The position numbers and the translations under genes were made by a program. Under the pieces are notes generated by a model. It worked only from the letters and a program-made list of their open reading frames with translations. It was not told the origin of the DNA and searched no databases. From assembly GCF_020687785.1 (NCBI RefSeq), contig NZ_JAJEWI010000001.1, positions 186,001 through 250,000 on the forward strand: a stretch of DNA of 64,000 nt. The letters run 5' to 3'. Below, piece by piece: positions 16,958 to 26,145 of this stretch; the first letter of the stretch is position 1; each line of letters starts with the position of its first letter. Source of the DNA: Sphingopyxis yananensis (GTDB taxonomy: Bacteria > Pseudomonadota > Alphaproteobacteria > Sphingomonadales > Sphingomonadaceae).

Positions 16958-18525
16958 GCAAATTCCCCCTGCACAAACCAGCCTGATCCTTGGGCATATC
17001 CTTTGTCCTGTGGGGTGTGGAATATCCACAATCGACGGCCTTGGGATGTTTGAACATACCAATAATCCCGCAAAGATTGCGTGCTGTTCCACCATTCTGG
17101 CGCAATACGTTCTGGCCCGCTGGCCTTGGCAATGGTGAAGATATCACGCCGCCACTGAAATTCATGGGGCGGTTCGCGTCGGCCATCATGGTGGGCGTAA
17201 ATGGGTTCGGGGGGGAATAGACAGGTGGGGCGCAAGGGGCTGCGTCCCCAATCTTGTGGCCCCCAATTTCGCGCGCCCTGATGCGATGTGGCGGGTGCCA
17301 AAGCAAAGCTGCGTTCCGGCCAATGGCTGTCATGGGGGGTGAAGCGCTGAATATTGTTCAACCCAATACGGGTGCCAATGCGGGTGATCAGATCATTCAG
17401 ATCTGGCACCACCTCTGCGCCCATTTGTTCCATCGCCAAAGGTTCGACTTGCAGGGCGCGCAGGCGCAATTGGTCAATGCCAAAGCCGCTATCGACCATT
17501 TCCAATTGCCGTGAAAAAAGGGGCAATATCCGGTCTTTGTCCCGCATCGGGGCCGCCAAGCGCAAGGGCAGAGTGAGGGAGGCTTTGTCCACGCGGCGCA
17601 GCACCAATTCCATGGCGCGCATTCCCATATGTTGGTTCGTTAATGTGACGCACAGCCGGCTGAGCAGTTCGTCCAACCCCCGCCACAGATCGTCCAGCAA
17701 GCCAATGGGTTCGGCCAAGGTCATGCTAGCGGCATAATAAGGCGGATCGGCATCGGGGGACAATGGTTCGGACCGAAACCCCATCGCCTGATCCAATTTG
17801 GCGAGCAGATCCGGCCCAAAACGGCGAGCCAGCGGGGCGCGGGCCGTGGCTTGCAAATCAGCGATACGGCGCAGGCCCAATCGTTGCAGCGCGACCACCA
17901 TATCAGGCTCCAGTCGCAGGGCCGCGACTGGCAGATGTTCTATGGCGGTTTCCGTTTCGCCCACCGGCGCAATGGCTTCGTGATAATGGGCTAAAGCCCA
18001 TGCCGCGCCGCGTGTGTCGGCCAAGCCCAAGCGACAGGATAAACCCATGGCGTCCAATCGGCGGCGGATATCGGTCAGCATCATCATTTCGCCGCCGAAC
18101 AAATGGGCCGCCCCCGTTATGTCCAGCAATAGGCCATCCGTGCCATCTATGCTGGCCCATGGCGTATAGCGCTGGGTCCAGCGGCGCAGGTGGCGCAAAA
18201 ATTGGGTGTCATCATCGGGCGCGGCGGGCCATAGGGTCAGGTTGCGGCAAAGCGCACGGGCTTGGGTCACCGCCATGCCAATATAAAGGCCGGCCTGTTC
18301 AGCCGCATGGTTCACGCAATACAGCCGTTCATGCTGCCCCTGCTTGTTCACCAAAGCAAAGGGGCGGGCACCCGTTCCCATACCAATATGAGCATGGGTA
18401 TTGGGGCTGCCATTGACGTGGGCAGAGCCGTCCTTTTCTGTGCGTCTATATGTGCGCAAGGCCCGTTCCGTGGGAAGGCGCGGGCACCATATGCAGACGA
18501 TGCGCCGTCCGGTCCCAGCGAACAT
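16954..18525 (-). CDS. imuB: ImuB, inactive Y-family polymerase-like mutasome protein
   Basis: 523 residues from ATG 18523-18525 (MFAGTGRRIVCIWCPRLPTE), with GGAG upstream; an in-frame TTG four codons earlier is the alternative. It has the Y-family fold: palm and fingers blocks QAGLYIGMAVTQARALCRNL and ASIDGTDGLLLDITGAAHLFGG, the helix-hairpin-helix region LQRLGLRRIADLQATARAPLARRFG, and the C-terminal ImuB domain ending in WFVQGEFA. The usual catalytic DE pair of active Y polymerases is absent from the palm, as known for ImuB, whose job is to bind the beta clamp and recruit DnaE2. It overlaps imuA by 80 nt and dnaE2 by 4 nt, implying tight co-translation. Confidence 0.93.
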   Translation of the reverse strand: MFAGTGRRIVCIWCPRLPTERALRTYRRTEKDGSAHVNGSPNTHAHIGMGTGARPFALVNKQGQHERLYCVNHAAEQAGLYIGMAVTQARALCRNLTLWPAAPDDDTQFLRHLRRWTQRYTPWASIDGTDGLLLDITGAAHLFGGEMMMLTDIRRRLDAMGLSCRLGLADTRGAAWALAHYHEAIAPVGETETAIEHLPVAALRLEPDMVVALQRLGLRRIADLQATARAPLARRFGPDLLAKLDQAMGFRSEPLSPDADPPYYAASMTLAEPIGLLDDLWRGLDELLSRLCVTLTNQHMGMRAMELVLRRVDKASLTLPLRLAAPMRDKDRILPLFSRQLEMVDSGFGIDQLRLRALQVEPLAMEQMGAEVVPDLNDLITRIGTRIGLNNIQRFTPHDSHWPERSFALAPATSHQGARNWGPQDWGRSPLRPTCLFPPEPIYAHHDGRREPPHEFQWRRDIFTIAKASGPERIAPEWWNSTQSLRDYWYVQTSQGRRLWIFHTPQDKGYAQGSGWFVQGEFA

Positions 18526-19060
18526 GCCATGCTCCAATTGTTCCTGATTTGTTCTTTATGCATTCCCAGCGCATCAATGTCGAGTCCTGACATATCCTGT
18601 CCGGTGCAGGGTCATAAAGCGGCGAGCATATCCAGCGCGTTTCTGCGGCATTCGACCCCATGCCATCGCGGATCAGGCACAGCCCCAAGCCGCCGCCGGT
18701 TTGCGCCGCCAATTGCAACCGTCGCCCTTCGCGCAAATTCAACGGGGCCTGACTTTCCAGCACCACAGATTTCAGCGCCTTGTCCTTCAACGCCTCTTCG
18801 GCAACGGCCAGACTGTCTTTCTGATCGGCGGGGCGGGCCAGCAAGATTTGGTCGGGGGGCAGAAAGGCCGCAATGCCTTGGGGAAACAGATTCGGTGCCA
18901 AGCCTGCCTTGCGGATCCACAACAGGGGCAGGCCCGCGCTTTGGGCGCCTATCAAGCCAAAGCTATAAGCCGCTGGGCCCATGACTTCATGCACGCGGGA
19001 CAGGCGTAGGGGGAAGGGGGTGGGAGGAGGTTCTGCTTCTTTGAAAATAGATTTGATCAT
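18446..19060 (-). CDS. imuA: ImuA, RecA-like mutasome accessory protein
   Basis: 204 residues. ImuA proteins are truncated RecA/SulA-like ATPase folds needed for damage-induced mutagenesis with ImuB and DnaE2. The segment MGPAAYSFGLIGAQSAGLPLLWI followed by LFPQGIAAFLPPDQILLARPADQKDSLAVAEEAL is the family core. LNLREGRRLQLAAQTGGGLGLCL corresponds to the later strands, and the ending WHVRWDRTAHRLHMVP is the conserved C-terminal tail. The ATG is at 19058-19060. It is the first gene of the operon. I looked for the alphaproteobacterial LexA box (GTTC-N7-GTTC) upstream and found only one half site. Confidence 0.9.
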   Translation of the reverse strand: MIKSIFKEAEPPPTPFPLRLSRVHEVMGPAAYSFGLIGAQSAGLPLLWIRKAGLAPNLFPQGIAAFLPPDQILLARPADQKDSLAVAEEALKDKALKSVVLESQAPLNLREGRRLQLAAQTGGGLGLCLIRDGMGSNAAETRWICSPLYDPAPDRICQDSTLMRWECIKNKSGTIGAWHVRWDRTAHRLHMVPAPSHGTGLAHI

Positions 19061-19290
19061 GGTTTGTTCTTTTTATCATGTCCAAAGGGGCAGAGGAAGA
19101 AAATTGTCGGGCGCTAATGCCGCGTCCAGAGCAAAGCTATGGGAAGAAAGGGCATAATTTATACCCTATATCCACAGGCTCCAAAATCATCGCGATATTG
19201 CAACTAAGAATCATTATTAAATATATTGACCCTTTGAGATGGCGAGCCTAGTTGCTGTCTGCGAATCGTTCGCAACAAGGGGTAAGGATT

Positions 19291-21540
19291 TTGACGTTGT
19301 TTTCACCACAAGCTGTGGCCCGCCGAAGCTTGGCAGTCGCATTGCTCGGCACCGTGCCCATGCACGCCGTTCCAGCCTTCGCACAGGACAATGATGGCCA
19401 ATATTGGCTGGCGCGCAAAAACCAAATTGTGGTGAGCGCGACACGCGGAGCGCCCGTTCTGGCGGCGGATGTTCCAGTCACCATATCTGTGATTGGCGCC
19501 GAAAAAATTGCCGACGAACTGGCGACGGACATTCGGGATCTCATTCGCTTTGAACCAGGCGTCAGTGTCCGCCGTGCGCCAGCGCGCTTTAATGCCGCGG
19601 GCAGCGCGCTTGGCCGTGCAGGCAATGAAGGCTTTAATATTCGCGGCATTGGCGGCAATCGCGTGCTGATACAGGTGGACGGCATTCGCGTGCCCGATGG
19701 TTTCAGCTTTGGCGCGCAATCGGCGGGACGCGGCGATTATGTTGATTTGGGCCTGATCAAATCGGTCGAAATTTTGCGCGGCCCATCCTCTGCCCTTTAT
19801 GGCAGCGATGGTTTGGCTGGCGCGGTCAGCTTTGTTACCGCAGATCCGCAAGATTTCCTGACCCAAGGGCGCGATTTTGGCGGGGTTCTGCGCACATCCT
19901 ATGCCAGCGCCGACAATGAATTCACCCAATCCGCCATATTGGCGGGCCGCAGCGGCGATTGGTCGGCAATGGCCGCTTATACGCGCCGCGATATGAATGA
20001 GTTGAAAAATAAAGGCCGCATTGGCGGCACGGGTGCCACGCGGACCAAAGCCAATCCCCAAGATGGCCACAGCGATGCGGCGTTGGCTCGCCTCGTCTAT
20101 GACCCGTCCAATGGCCATAAGTTGCGCCTGACCGGCGAATATATGGACAATTATTTGTTCACCGACGGGATTTCCAACATCAGTTCCTCCGTCGACTTGC
20201 TGCAGGCCAAGGATAATAGCGATCGTAAGCGATTGTCGCTGGATTGGACATGGGAAGGCGACGGAACATTACGCTTTGCACGTGTCGCCACCTATTGGCA
20301 GGATGGCGAGGACCGCCAGTTCACCGACGAAGATCGCACATCTTTGGCGGATCGCGAGCGTCTGAACATTTTTGAAAACCGCGTCTTTGGCATGGCCGCC
20401 GACGCGCGGTTGGAATTTGACAGCGGCCCCATCCATCATGCCGTCACCTTTGGTGGGGATTTCAGTAAAACCCGCCAGCGCGGCCTGCGGGATGGTGTCA
20501 CGCCGCCAGCCGGTGAAGTCTATCCCACCCGCGCCTTTCCCGTCACGGACTTTACGCGGGCCGGTTTATTTGTGGGCGATGAAATATCGCTGATGAACGG
20601 GCAATTGCTGTTATATCCTGCGCTGCGTTTCGACTGGTATGACCTGTCACCCCGCGACGATGCCTTGCTGGGGAATTTCCAAGCAGCTGCGCAGGATGGA
20701 TCGCGCTTGTCGCCCAAATTTGGCGCTGTTTGGAAAGTCACGGACGAACTGCGGTTTTTTGCCAATTATGGCACGGGATTCAAGGCCCCAGAACCTGGGC
20801 AAGTGAACCAGTTTTTTGAAAATCTCACCTCGCCATATTTTGCCTATCGCACCATAGCGAACCCCAATTTAAAACCAGAGCGCAGCACCAGTTTTGAAGG
20901 CGGGCTGCGATATAATAGCGATGCCGTCAGTTTGGACATCACAGGATTCTCTGCTCGTTATCAAGATTTTATCAGTCAAGAGGAAGTGGGCGGAACGGGG
21001 CTACCCGCCGACCCGCTAATCTATCAATTTATCAATCTGGACCGTGTGCGCATCAAGGGCGCCGAAGCGCGGTTTGAAGCACGGGCATCGTCGGGCCTTT
21101 ATGGCACCGTGTCGCTGGCTTATGCGCATGGCAATGTGCTGGATGGCAGCGGAGCCAAAACGCCGCTGGACAGCGTTGACCCGCTCAAGCTGGTCGGGGG
21201 GGTGGGCTATCGCGCGCCATCGGGCCGCTTTGGTGGCCAGATCATCATGACCCACAGCCAGCGCAAGGAACCCAATCGTGCCGAGGGGAGCTGTTCTGGC
21301 GGCGAATGCTACCGCCCCGATGGTTTCACCATTTTGGACGCCACAGCCTTTGCCAAGCTGACCGAGGCGCTGACGCTGCGAGCTGGCGTGTTCAATATTT
21401 TGGACAAAAAATATAGTTGGTGGAGCGATGTGCGCGGCCAAAGCCTTGCCAGCATGACCAGCGCCGCGGCGCCGCAATTGGCCGATGCCTTCACCCAGCC
21501 GGGCCGCAACGCCAGCATTTCCGTTAGCTATCGTTTCTAA
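19291..21540 (+). CDS. TonB-dependent receptor of the heme/hemoglobin type
   Basis: 749 residues. No in-frame ATG fits; the TTG at 19291 follows GGGGTAAGGATT and gives a clean signal peptide (LTLFSPQAVARRSLAVALLG ... AFAQ); the frame is open back to a TTG at 19252. The plug begins NQIVVSATRGAPVLAADVPV (TonB box-like VVSAT) and includes FNIRGIGGNRVLIQVDGIR and VEILRGPSSALYGSDGLAGA. It ends with a terminal aromatic (SVSYRF) as in outer-membrane barrels. The plug and spacing resemble the hemoglobin/transferrin/lactoferrin receptor group. A DUF6607-like gene follows 16 bp downstream. Upstream, AATCATTAT at about 19210-19218 resembles half of a Fur box. Confidence 0.9.
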   Translation: MTLFSPQAVARRSLAVALLGTVPMHAVPAFAQDNDGQYWLARKNQIVVSATRGAPVLAADVPVTISVIGAEKIADELATDIRDLIRFEPGVSVRRAPARFNAAGSALGRAGNEGFNIRGIGGNRVLIQVDGIRVPDGFSFGAQSAGRGDYVDLGLIKSVEILRGPSSALYGSDGLAGAVSFVTADPQDFLTQGRDFGGVLRTSYASADNEFTQSAILAGRSGDWSAMAAYTRRDMNELKNKGRIGGTGATRTKANPQDGHSDAALARLVYDPSNGHKLRLTGEYMDNYLFTDGISNISSSVDLLQAKDNSDRKRLSLDWTWEGDGTLRFARVATYWQDGEDRQFTDEDRTSLADRERLNIFENRVFGMAADARLEFDSGPIHHAVTFGGDFSKTRQRGLRDGVTPPAGEVYPTRAFPVTDFTRAGLFVGDEISLMNGQLLLYPALRFDWYDLSPRDDALLGNFQAAAQDGSRLSPKFGAVWKVTDELRFFANYGTGFKAPEPGQVNQFFENLTSPYFAYRTIANPNLKPERSTSFEGGLRYNSDAVSLDITGFSARYQDFISQEEVGGTGLPADPLIYQFINLDRVRIKGAEARFEARASSGLYGTVSLAYAHGNVLDGSGAKTPLDSVDPLKLVGGVGYRAPSGRFGGQIIMTHSQRKEPNRAEGSCSGGECYRPDGFTILDATAFAKLTEALTLRAGVFNILDKKYSWWSDVRGQSLASMTSAAAPQLADAFTQPGRNASISVSYRF

Positions 21541-21556
21541 TTTAGGGGTTTGTCTT

Positions 21557-22543
21557 ATGACATATTTTCATATCCGATCTTGGTCCTTGGCCGCTTTGCT
21601 GGCCTTGGGAACCAGCCTGTCCGGCACGGCCAATGCTCATCCGCCGTTCCAAATGGTGCAAACCGCCGCCAATTTTGAACAAGATCGCGCCGATATTTTG
21701 GCGATGGCGGGCAATTACCGTGTCAGCTTCAATATGCAGGAAAGCACGCGCTGGGACCCAAATTACGATGTTCTGGAGCCCAAGCGTTCGGGCGGCAACG
21801 AAGTCGTCCGCGTTATCGAGGACACGGGCCGCCGCATCAGCTTGCAACATATGTTGGTGATGACGGACGATGCCGGAAAATCGCATATCATCAAACATTG
21901 GCGGCAAGATTGGGAATTTGAACCCGCCAAGGTGCTGGTCTATTCCGACCGCAATCATTGGACATGGCAAGATGTGCCCGCCGCGCGGCGCAGCGGATCA
22001 TGGTCGCAAACCGTCTGGCAGGTCGACGACAGCCCGCGCTATGGTAGTTGGGGGGCGTTCCAAACCCAAGGCGGCGTGCGGCGTTGGCGGTCGGATTGGA
22101 CATGGCGCCCCTTGGCGCGCCGTGATGCGGTGCGAAACCCAGCCTATGATCGTTATTACAGCATCAACCGCCACCAACCATCGCCTGATGGGTGGATCCA
22201 TTGGCAGGACAATATCAAGCTGGGGCTGAAGGACGGCAAATTGGTGCCGATTGTTCAGGAATATGTGCTGAACAACTATATTAAATATGATCAATATGAC
22301 ACCAAGGCCGCTGACGCCTATTGGGCATCGACCAAAGACTATTGGGCCGCCGTGCGCGCCGAATGGGACCGTGTTGCCAAGGCCAAGGGCGGCATTGCCA
22401 TTGCCGAACAGGCCGATACGGGCACGGTGATCAGCGCCCGATTGCTGGAAATGGGTGACGACATTCACGACAAAAAACTGACAACCGCCGCCGCCATCAC
22501 CGAGGCCAAGCGGTTGATCGACGGCAATACCAAGGCGCTATAA
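21557..22543 (+). CDS. Secreted DUF6607-like protein, partner of the heme-type receptor
   Basis: 328 residues from the ATG at 21557 (MTYFHIRSWSLAALLALGTS), a signal peptide with cleavage after ANA. The mature protein is rich in Trp and Tyr (WRQDWEFEPAKVLVYSDRNH, WTWQDVPAARRSGSWSQTVW, RWRSDWTWRPLARRDA) and opens FNMQESTRWDPNYDVLEPKR. This pattern matches what I recall of the DUF6607 family. Its function is unknown, but such genes commonly sit next to heme-type TonB receptors. It is 16 bp downstream of the receptor and ahead of a strong terminator, so the two form a complete two-gene operon. A role in periplasmic heme or iron handling is inference. Confidence 0.8.
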   Translation: MTYFHIRSWSLAALLALGTSLSGTANAHPPFQMVQTAANFEQDRADILAMAGNYRVSFNMQESTRWDPNYDVLEPKRSGGNEVVRVIEDTGRRISLQHMLVMTDDAGKSHIIKHWRQDWEFEPAKVLVYSDRNHWTWQDVPAARRSGSWSQTVWQVDDSPRYGSWGAFQTQGGVRRWRSDWTWRPLARRDAVRNPAYDRYYSINRHQPSPDGWIHWQDNIKLGLKDGKLVPIVQEYVLNNYIKYDQYDTKAADAYWASTKDYWAAVRAEWDRVAKAKGGIAIAEQADTGTVISARLLEMGDDIHDKKLTTAAAITEAKRLIDGNTKAL

Positions 22544-22582
22544 GTCCCGCATTGTCCCAGCTTTGTGTCAGTTGGTCCAATG

Positions 22583-22623
22583 AAAAAACCTCCCGCCGCA
22601 TTTGCGCGGCGGGAGGTTTTTTT
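22583..22623. terminator. Rho-independent terminator, bidirectional
   Basis: Arms CCTCCCGCCGC (22589-22599) and GCGGCGGGAGG (22606-22616) form a perfect 11-bp stem with a 6-nt loop. Seven Ts follow (22617-22623) and six As precede it (22583-22588). It can end both the rightward receptor operon and the leftward CoA-transferase gene. Confidence 0.95.
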
Positions 22624-22672
22624 ACGGCCGGACCCGCGCGGCTATCAGGCTGGTCCGGCAAGTCTTTTCCGA

Positions 22673-24010
22673 TTATCCAGCCGCGAACAATCCAGCCTCA
22701 AAGGCTGAACGATCAAGCTCTTCTTGGAAATTGGGGTGGGCAATGCTGATCAACGCCTTGGCGCGTTCCGCGACGGATTTGCCCTTCAAATCCACCCAGC
22801 CAAATTCCGTCACCACCAAATGGGTGTCGGTTCGGCCCGTTGTCACTGGGCCATCCAGCATCGGGGTGATGCGCGAAACCGTGCCTTTTACGGCTGTCGA
22901 GTGGCAGGCGATGATCGAACGCCCCCCACGCGACGCATAGGCCCCGCGTACAAAGTCGACTTGTCCGCCCGTCGCGCTGAACTGGCGACCATTCATAAAT
23001 TCGGAATTACACGCCCCGTTCAGGTCAATTTGCAACGTGGCATTGACCGATACCATATTGTCATTTTGCGCGATGACAAAGGGGTTGTTCACATATTCCA
23101 CCGGATATGTCTCGACCAGCGGATTGTCGTTCAAATAATCATATAACCACGCATCACCCATCGCAAAGGTGAAGATGCTGCGGCCCGTATGAATTTGCTT
23201 GCGGCTGTTATCCACCACACCGGCTTTGATCAGATTGGCCAAACCCCCCGTCATCATTTCAGTGTGAATGCCCAGATTTTTGTGATGCGCCAACCCAGCG
23301 CAAACCGCGTCGGGCAGTGCGCCTATGCCCATTTGCAGGCAATCGCCATCTTGCACCAATCCGGCAATAATCTCACCAATTTTATCATCGGTTTCCGTGC
23401 GCGTAGCGGCCGCCAAAATCGGCAAATCGGCGCGATGTTCGACCAATGCGGTCACATCGGACAAGGGGATCATACAATCACCACGAACATGCGGCATGTT
23501 CGGGTTCACTTCCAAAATCAGGCGAATGCCCTTTTTACGGGCCACGGCAACGGAATAATCCGCGCTGACGCCCAAGCTGAAATTGCCGTCCGCATCCATC
23601 GGCGAAACCGTGGCAAGCAACGTGTCCACACCGACATGCTCCACCAAGGAACGGGGCACTTGGCTGAAGTGGCAGGGGATGATTTCCAGCGCAGGAAGCC
23701 CCTCTGTGCGGCGACGTTTATCCAACGCGCGCTCCACACCGCCGTGGAAATAGCTGAAGGGTATCAAGCGGTCCGTCAGATCATAGTCCAACACCGTCGA
23801 GCCAGCGACCCCGGTGCAAAGCAAATAATGAAGGCGGACATTCTCTACCTCTCCGCGCCGCGCGCGCTCGGCCAAGGCAGCCAGCAAGGCCGGCGGTTGA
23901 CCAGCGCCCAGCGCCAGCGCAACTTTGGCGCCTGATGCTATCAGGCCCGCCGCTTGTTCGGCACTAAGCAAGCGTTCATCATAGGCTTTTTGCAGGGGGG
24001 TAAGCGTCAT
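22673..24010 (-). CDS. Acetyl-CoA hydrolase/CoA-transferase family protein
   Basis: 445 residues from the ATG at 24008-24010 (MTLTPLQKAYDERLLSAEQA), preceded by GAGGAG; the frame extends upstream without a better start. Family features are the N-terminal ASGAKVALALGAGQPPALL, then MGIGALPDAVCAGLAHHKNLGIHTEMM with the glutamate that forms the CoA thioester, and the C-terminal FSATGGQVDFVRGAYASRGG. Family members transfer CoA between short acyl groups (4-hydroxybutyrate, acetate, succinate, propionate). The closest group is the 4-hydroxybutyrate CoA-transferase-like one, but substrate cannot be fixed. It stands alone and is convergent with the heme-receptor operon. Confidence 0.88.
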   Translation of the reverse strand: MTLTPLQKAYDERLLSAEQAAGLIASGAKVALALGAGQPPALLAALAERARRGEVENVRLHYLLCTGVAGSTVLDYDLTDRLIPFSYFHGGVERALDKRRRTEGLPALEIIPCHFSQVPRSLVEHVGVDTLLATVSPMDADGNFSLGVSADYSVAVARKKGIRLILEVNPNMPHVRGDCMIPLSDVTALVEHRADLPILAAATRTETDDKIGEIIAGLVQDGDCLQMGIGALPDAVCAGLAHHKNLGIHTEMMTGGLANLIKAGVVDNSRKQIHTGRSIFTFAMGDAWLYDYLNDNPLVETYPVEYVNNPFVIAQNDNMVSVNATLQIDLNGACNSEFMNGRQFSATGGQVDFVRGAYASRGGRSIIACHSTAVKGTVSRITPMLDGPVTTGRTDTHLVVTEFGWVDLKGKSVAERAKALISIAHPNFQEELDRSAFEAGLFAAG

Positions 24011-24368
24011 ATACTCCTCTTCCTTGGTAGAAGATTTCAGCAAATATTGTTCCGGAAAGTGATTCAATATAATAAGATATTATTTTTAATTATCCGTATT
24101 TTATAAATCATAATTTACCAGCAAAAAGTGGGGCGTCTAGTGCATTTTATGGGCCGGTTTTTTTGACGCAAATCGGGTGTTCAATTGCCTTTCGTCGATT
24201 GCTTCCCTCATCTGGCCTTCATTCATATGACAGAGTATCGATTTCGTTCCATGCCATGACCAAGCCTTGCGAAACCACGTTCAAAAATCAAATCAAAGGT
24301 TCACCTGCTATTCAGCCCCATGACTTCACCGTGGGTCAATATGGGTAGACGGGCAGCGGAGGCAGCAT
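24011..24368. other. Intergenic region between divergent CoA-transferase and VWA genes
   Basis: 358 bp without a supportable gene. The part nearest the CoA-transferase (24060-24120) is very AT-rich and includes AATAAGATATTATT, a small palindrome that could be promoter or operator DNA. Confidence 0.45.
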
Positions 24369-25976
24369 ATGACATATTCAGTTCGGGCGGGCGCAGCATT
24401 GGCGGTGCTGCTCTGTGGCAGCGGTCTCGCCATGACATCCATGGGCTATGCCGCGCCCCCGACCGCTTCCCAGCAGGCGCAGGGATCAACGGGTCATCAC
24501 CCCGCCACGGGCTTTTGTCGGCGCGCCGAGCCTTTGCCGATATTGGAACCAGAACCAGCATGGCAGCCCCAGCAAGGCCGAATGGACGATGAATATGCCC
24601 ATGCTGCGCCCTATGCCGTCGCACCGGCTCCACCTCCGCCGCCGCCGCCGCCGCCGCCGCCGCCCGCATCCTATGTTCCGCCATCCGCGAAGGAAATGTC
24701 CGCGCCTATCGTAACGACAGCATCGGGGCGATCATCCGAAATGTCGCGGGCGGCACCGGCGGCTGATCATGCCGCAGCGTCCATGGGGACCAGCGCGACA
24801 TCGCCCGTCCATCCGGGCGTGCGTCCCCCATATCCGCCCCGCCGCCCGCAGCCGCCCGTGCAAACGGGCTTGCTAACGGCAGGGGAACATGACGATATCT
24901 TAAACTCCCAGCTTTACGCGGCTTATGTGCGGTCCAGCAATTTGGGGCAAATGCTGCCCGATTTGCCCTATGTCGATACGCGCCGCATGCTGAGCGTTAC
25001 GGTGCAAGACAGGGCAGGGCGCGCTATCCCATTCGCCGAGGTGAAGGTCCATTGTTCGGACGGCAACAGCCTCAGCCTCACCACACAAATGGATGGGCGC
25101 GTGACCTTCTTTCCCGCGCTCGACCGGCTCAGCCCCGATATCCGCATAGAGGCCGTGAAAAATGGCCGTTCACTGGCCAGTGCTCAAAATCTGCGCCTTA
25201 GCAACGCCGATGGCGGCCAAAGTCTGACCTTGCGCTCTCAGCAAAGCGGCGCAGAAAAAGCCCGTGCCTTGGACTTGATGTTGGTCATCGACACCACTGG
25301 CAGCATGTCAGACGAAATTCGATATTTGCAGGCGGAACTGACATCCATCGTGGATGACCTTAAGGAACGTCATCGCAACTTGGATGTCCGCGTTGGCTTT
25401 GTATTTTACCGGGATATTGGCGATCAATATGTCACCCGCACCATTGATTTTGGACGGGATATTGCCAAAGCAAACCAGATATTGGGCCAACAACGCGCCA
25501 ATGGCGGCGGCGATTATCCCGAAGCGATGGATCAAGCCCTGATCCGCGCCGTGGGGGTATCATGGCGGCCGGACAGTGTGAAATCGCTGGTGCTGGTGGC
25601 CGATGCGCCTCCGCATGACGATAAATTTGGCCGCACATGGTTGGCCGCCGAAGCGGCGCGCGCCAAAAATATTCACATCACGCCCTTGGCGGCTTCGGGT
25701 GTGGGCGACAAAGCGGAATATGTCATGCGCGCGATGGCGGCGGCCACCCAGTCGCGCTATTTGTTCCTGACCGACGACAGCGGCGTGGGCAATCCCCATG
25801 CGCCGCCAGCGGTCGCCTGTTATCTGGTTACGCGCTTGGATGCTTTGCTGCGCCGTGTGATCGACAGCCAACTCAGCGGACAGCGTATCGAACCCGATCA
25901 GGGAGAGGTTATTCGCACGGTTGGCCAATATAATAAGGGAAAATGTGCCTTGCCGAATGATTTCCGTTGGCAGTAG
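24369..25976 (+). CDS. Secreted VWA-domain protein with polyproline tract
   Basis: 535 residues, ATG at 24369 after GGAGG. A signal peptide (MTYSVRAGAALAVLLCGSGL ... YAA) is followed by a low-complexity region with about 12 consecutive prolines near residues 88-99. A beta-rich middle domain (VQDRAGRAIPFAEVKVHCSD, looking like a CNA-B or carboxypeptidase-regulatory fold) precedes a von Willebrand A domain starting near residue 300. The metal-ion site is LVIDTTGSMSDEI (Asp308), a DxTxS variant of the usual DxSxS. It also has VGFVFYRDIGDQYVTRTIDF and LVADAPPHDDKFGRTW. Likely a cell-surface or periplasmic adhesion or protein-interaction factor. A weak hairpin follows before topA. Confidence 0.85.
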   Translation: MTYSVRAGAALAVLLCGSGLAMTSMGYAAPPTASQQAQGSTGHHPATGFCRRAEPLPILEPEPAWQPQQGRMDDEYAHAAPYAVAPAPPPPPPPPPPPPASYVPPSAKEMSAPIVTTASGRSSEMSRAAPAADHAAASMGTSATSPVHPGVRPPYPPRRPQPPVQTGLLTAGEHDDILNSQLYAAYVRSSNLGQMLPDLPYVDTRRMLSVTVQDRAGRAIPFAEVKVHCSDGNSLSLTTQMDGRVTFFPALDRLSPDIRIEAVKNGRSLASAQNLRLSNADGGQSLTLRSQQSGAEKARALDLMLVIDTTGSMSDEIRYLQAELTSIVDDLKERHRNLDVRVGFVFYRDIGDQYVTRTIDFGRDIAKANQILGQQRANGGGDYPEAMDQALIRAVGVSWRPDSVKSLVLVADAPPHDDKFGRTWLAAEAARAKNIHITPLAASGVGDKAEYVMRAMAAATQSRYLFLTDDSGVGNPHAPPAVACYLVTRLDALLRRVIDSQLSGQRIEPDQGEVIRTVGQYNKGKCALPNDFRWQ

Positions 25977-26010
25977 CGTCCAACACTGCCATCAAGCCCC
26001 GTAAATAGGG

Positions 26011-26034
26011 ACCGCGTTTCGGCGCGGTTTCTGT
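26011..26034 (+). terminator. Weak hairpin terminator after the VWA gene
   Basis: ACCGCG (26011-26016) pairs with CGCGGT (26023-26028) around TTTCGG, followed by TTCTGTT. A short stem with a partial T-tract, so only a moderate candidate. Confidence 0.45.
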
Positions 26035-26145
26035 TGCCAGACCTTGTTACCGCGCAATCTGTGCGTAAATCCTGCTTGACGGGACGGTGGTGGGGTCGGC
26101 AACATCGCGCATAAGGCCCACAAGTTCCCGGGGAACGGAATTTCA

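Noticed and set aside
19060..19090. Possible LexA box upstream of imuA
   Set aside because: Only one GTTC half is present; the partner seven bases away reads CATG.
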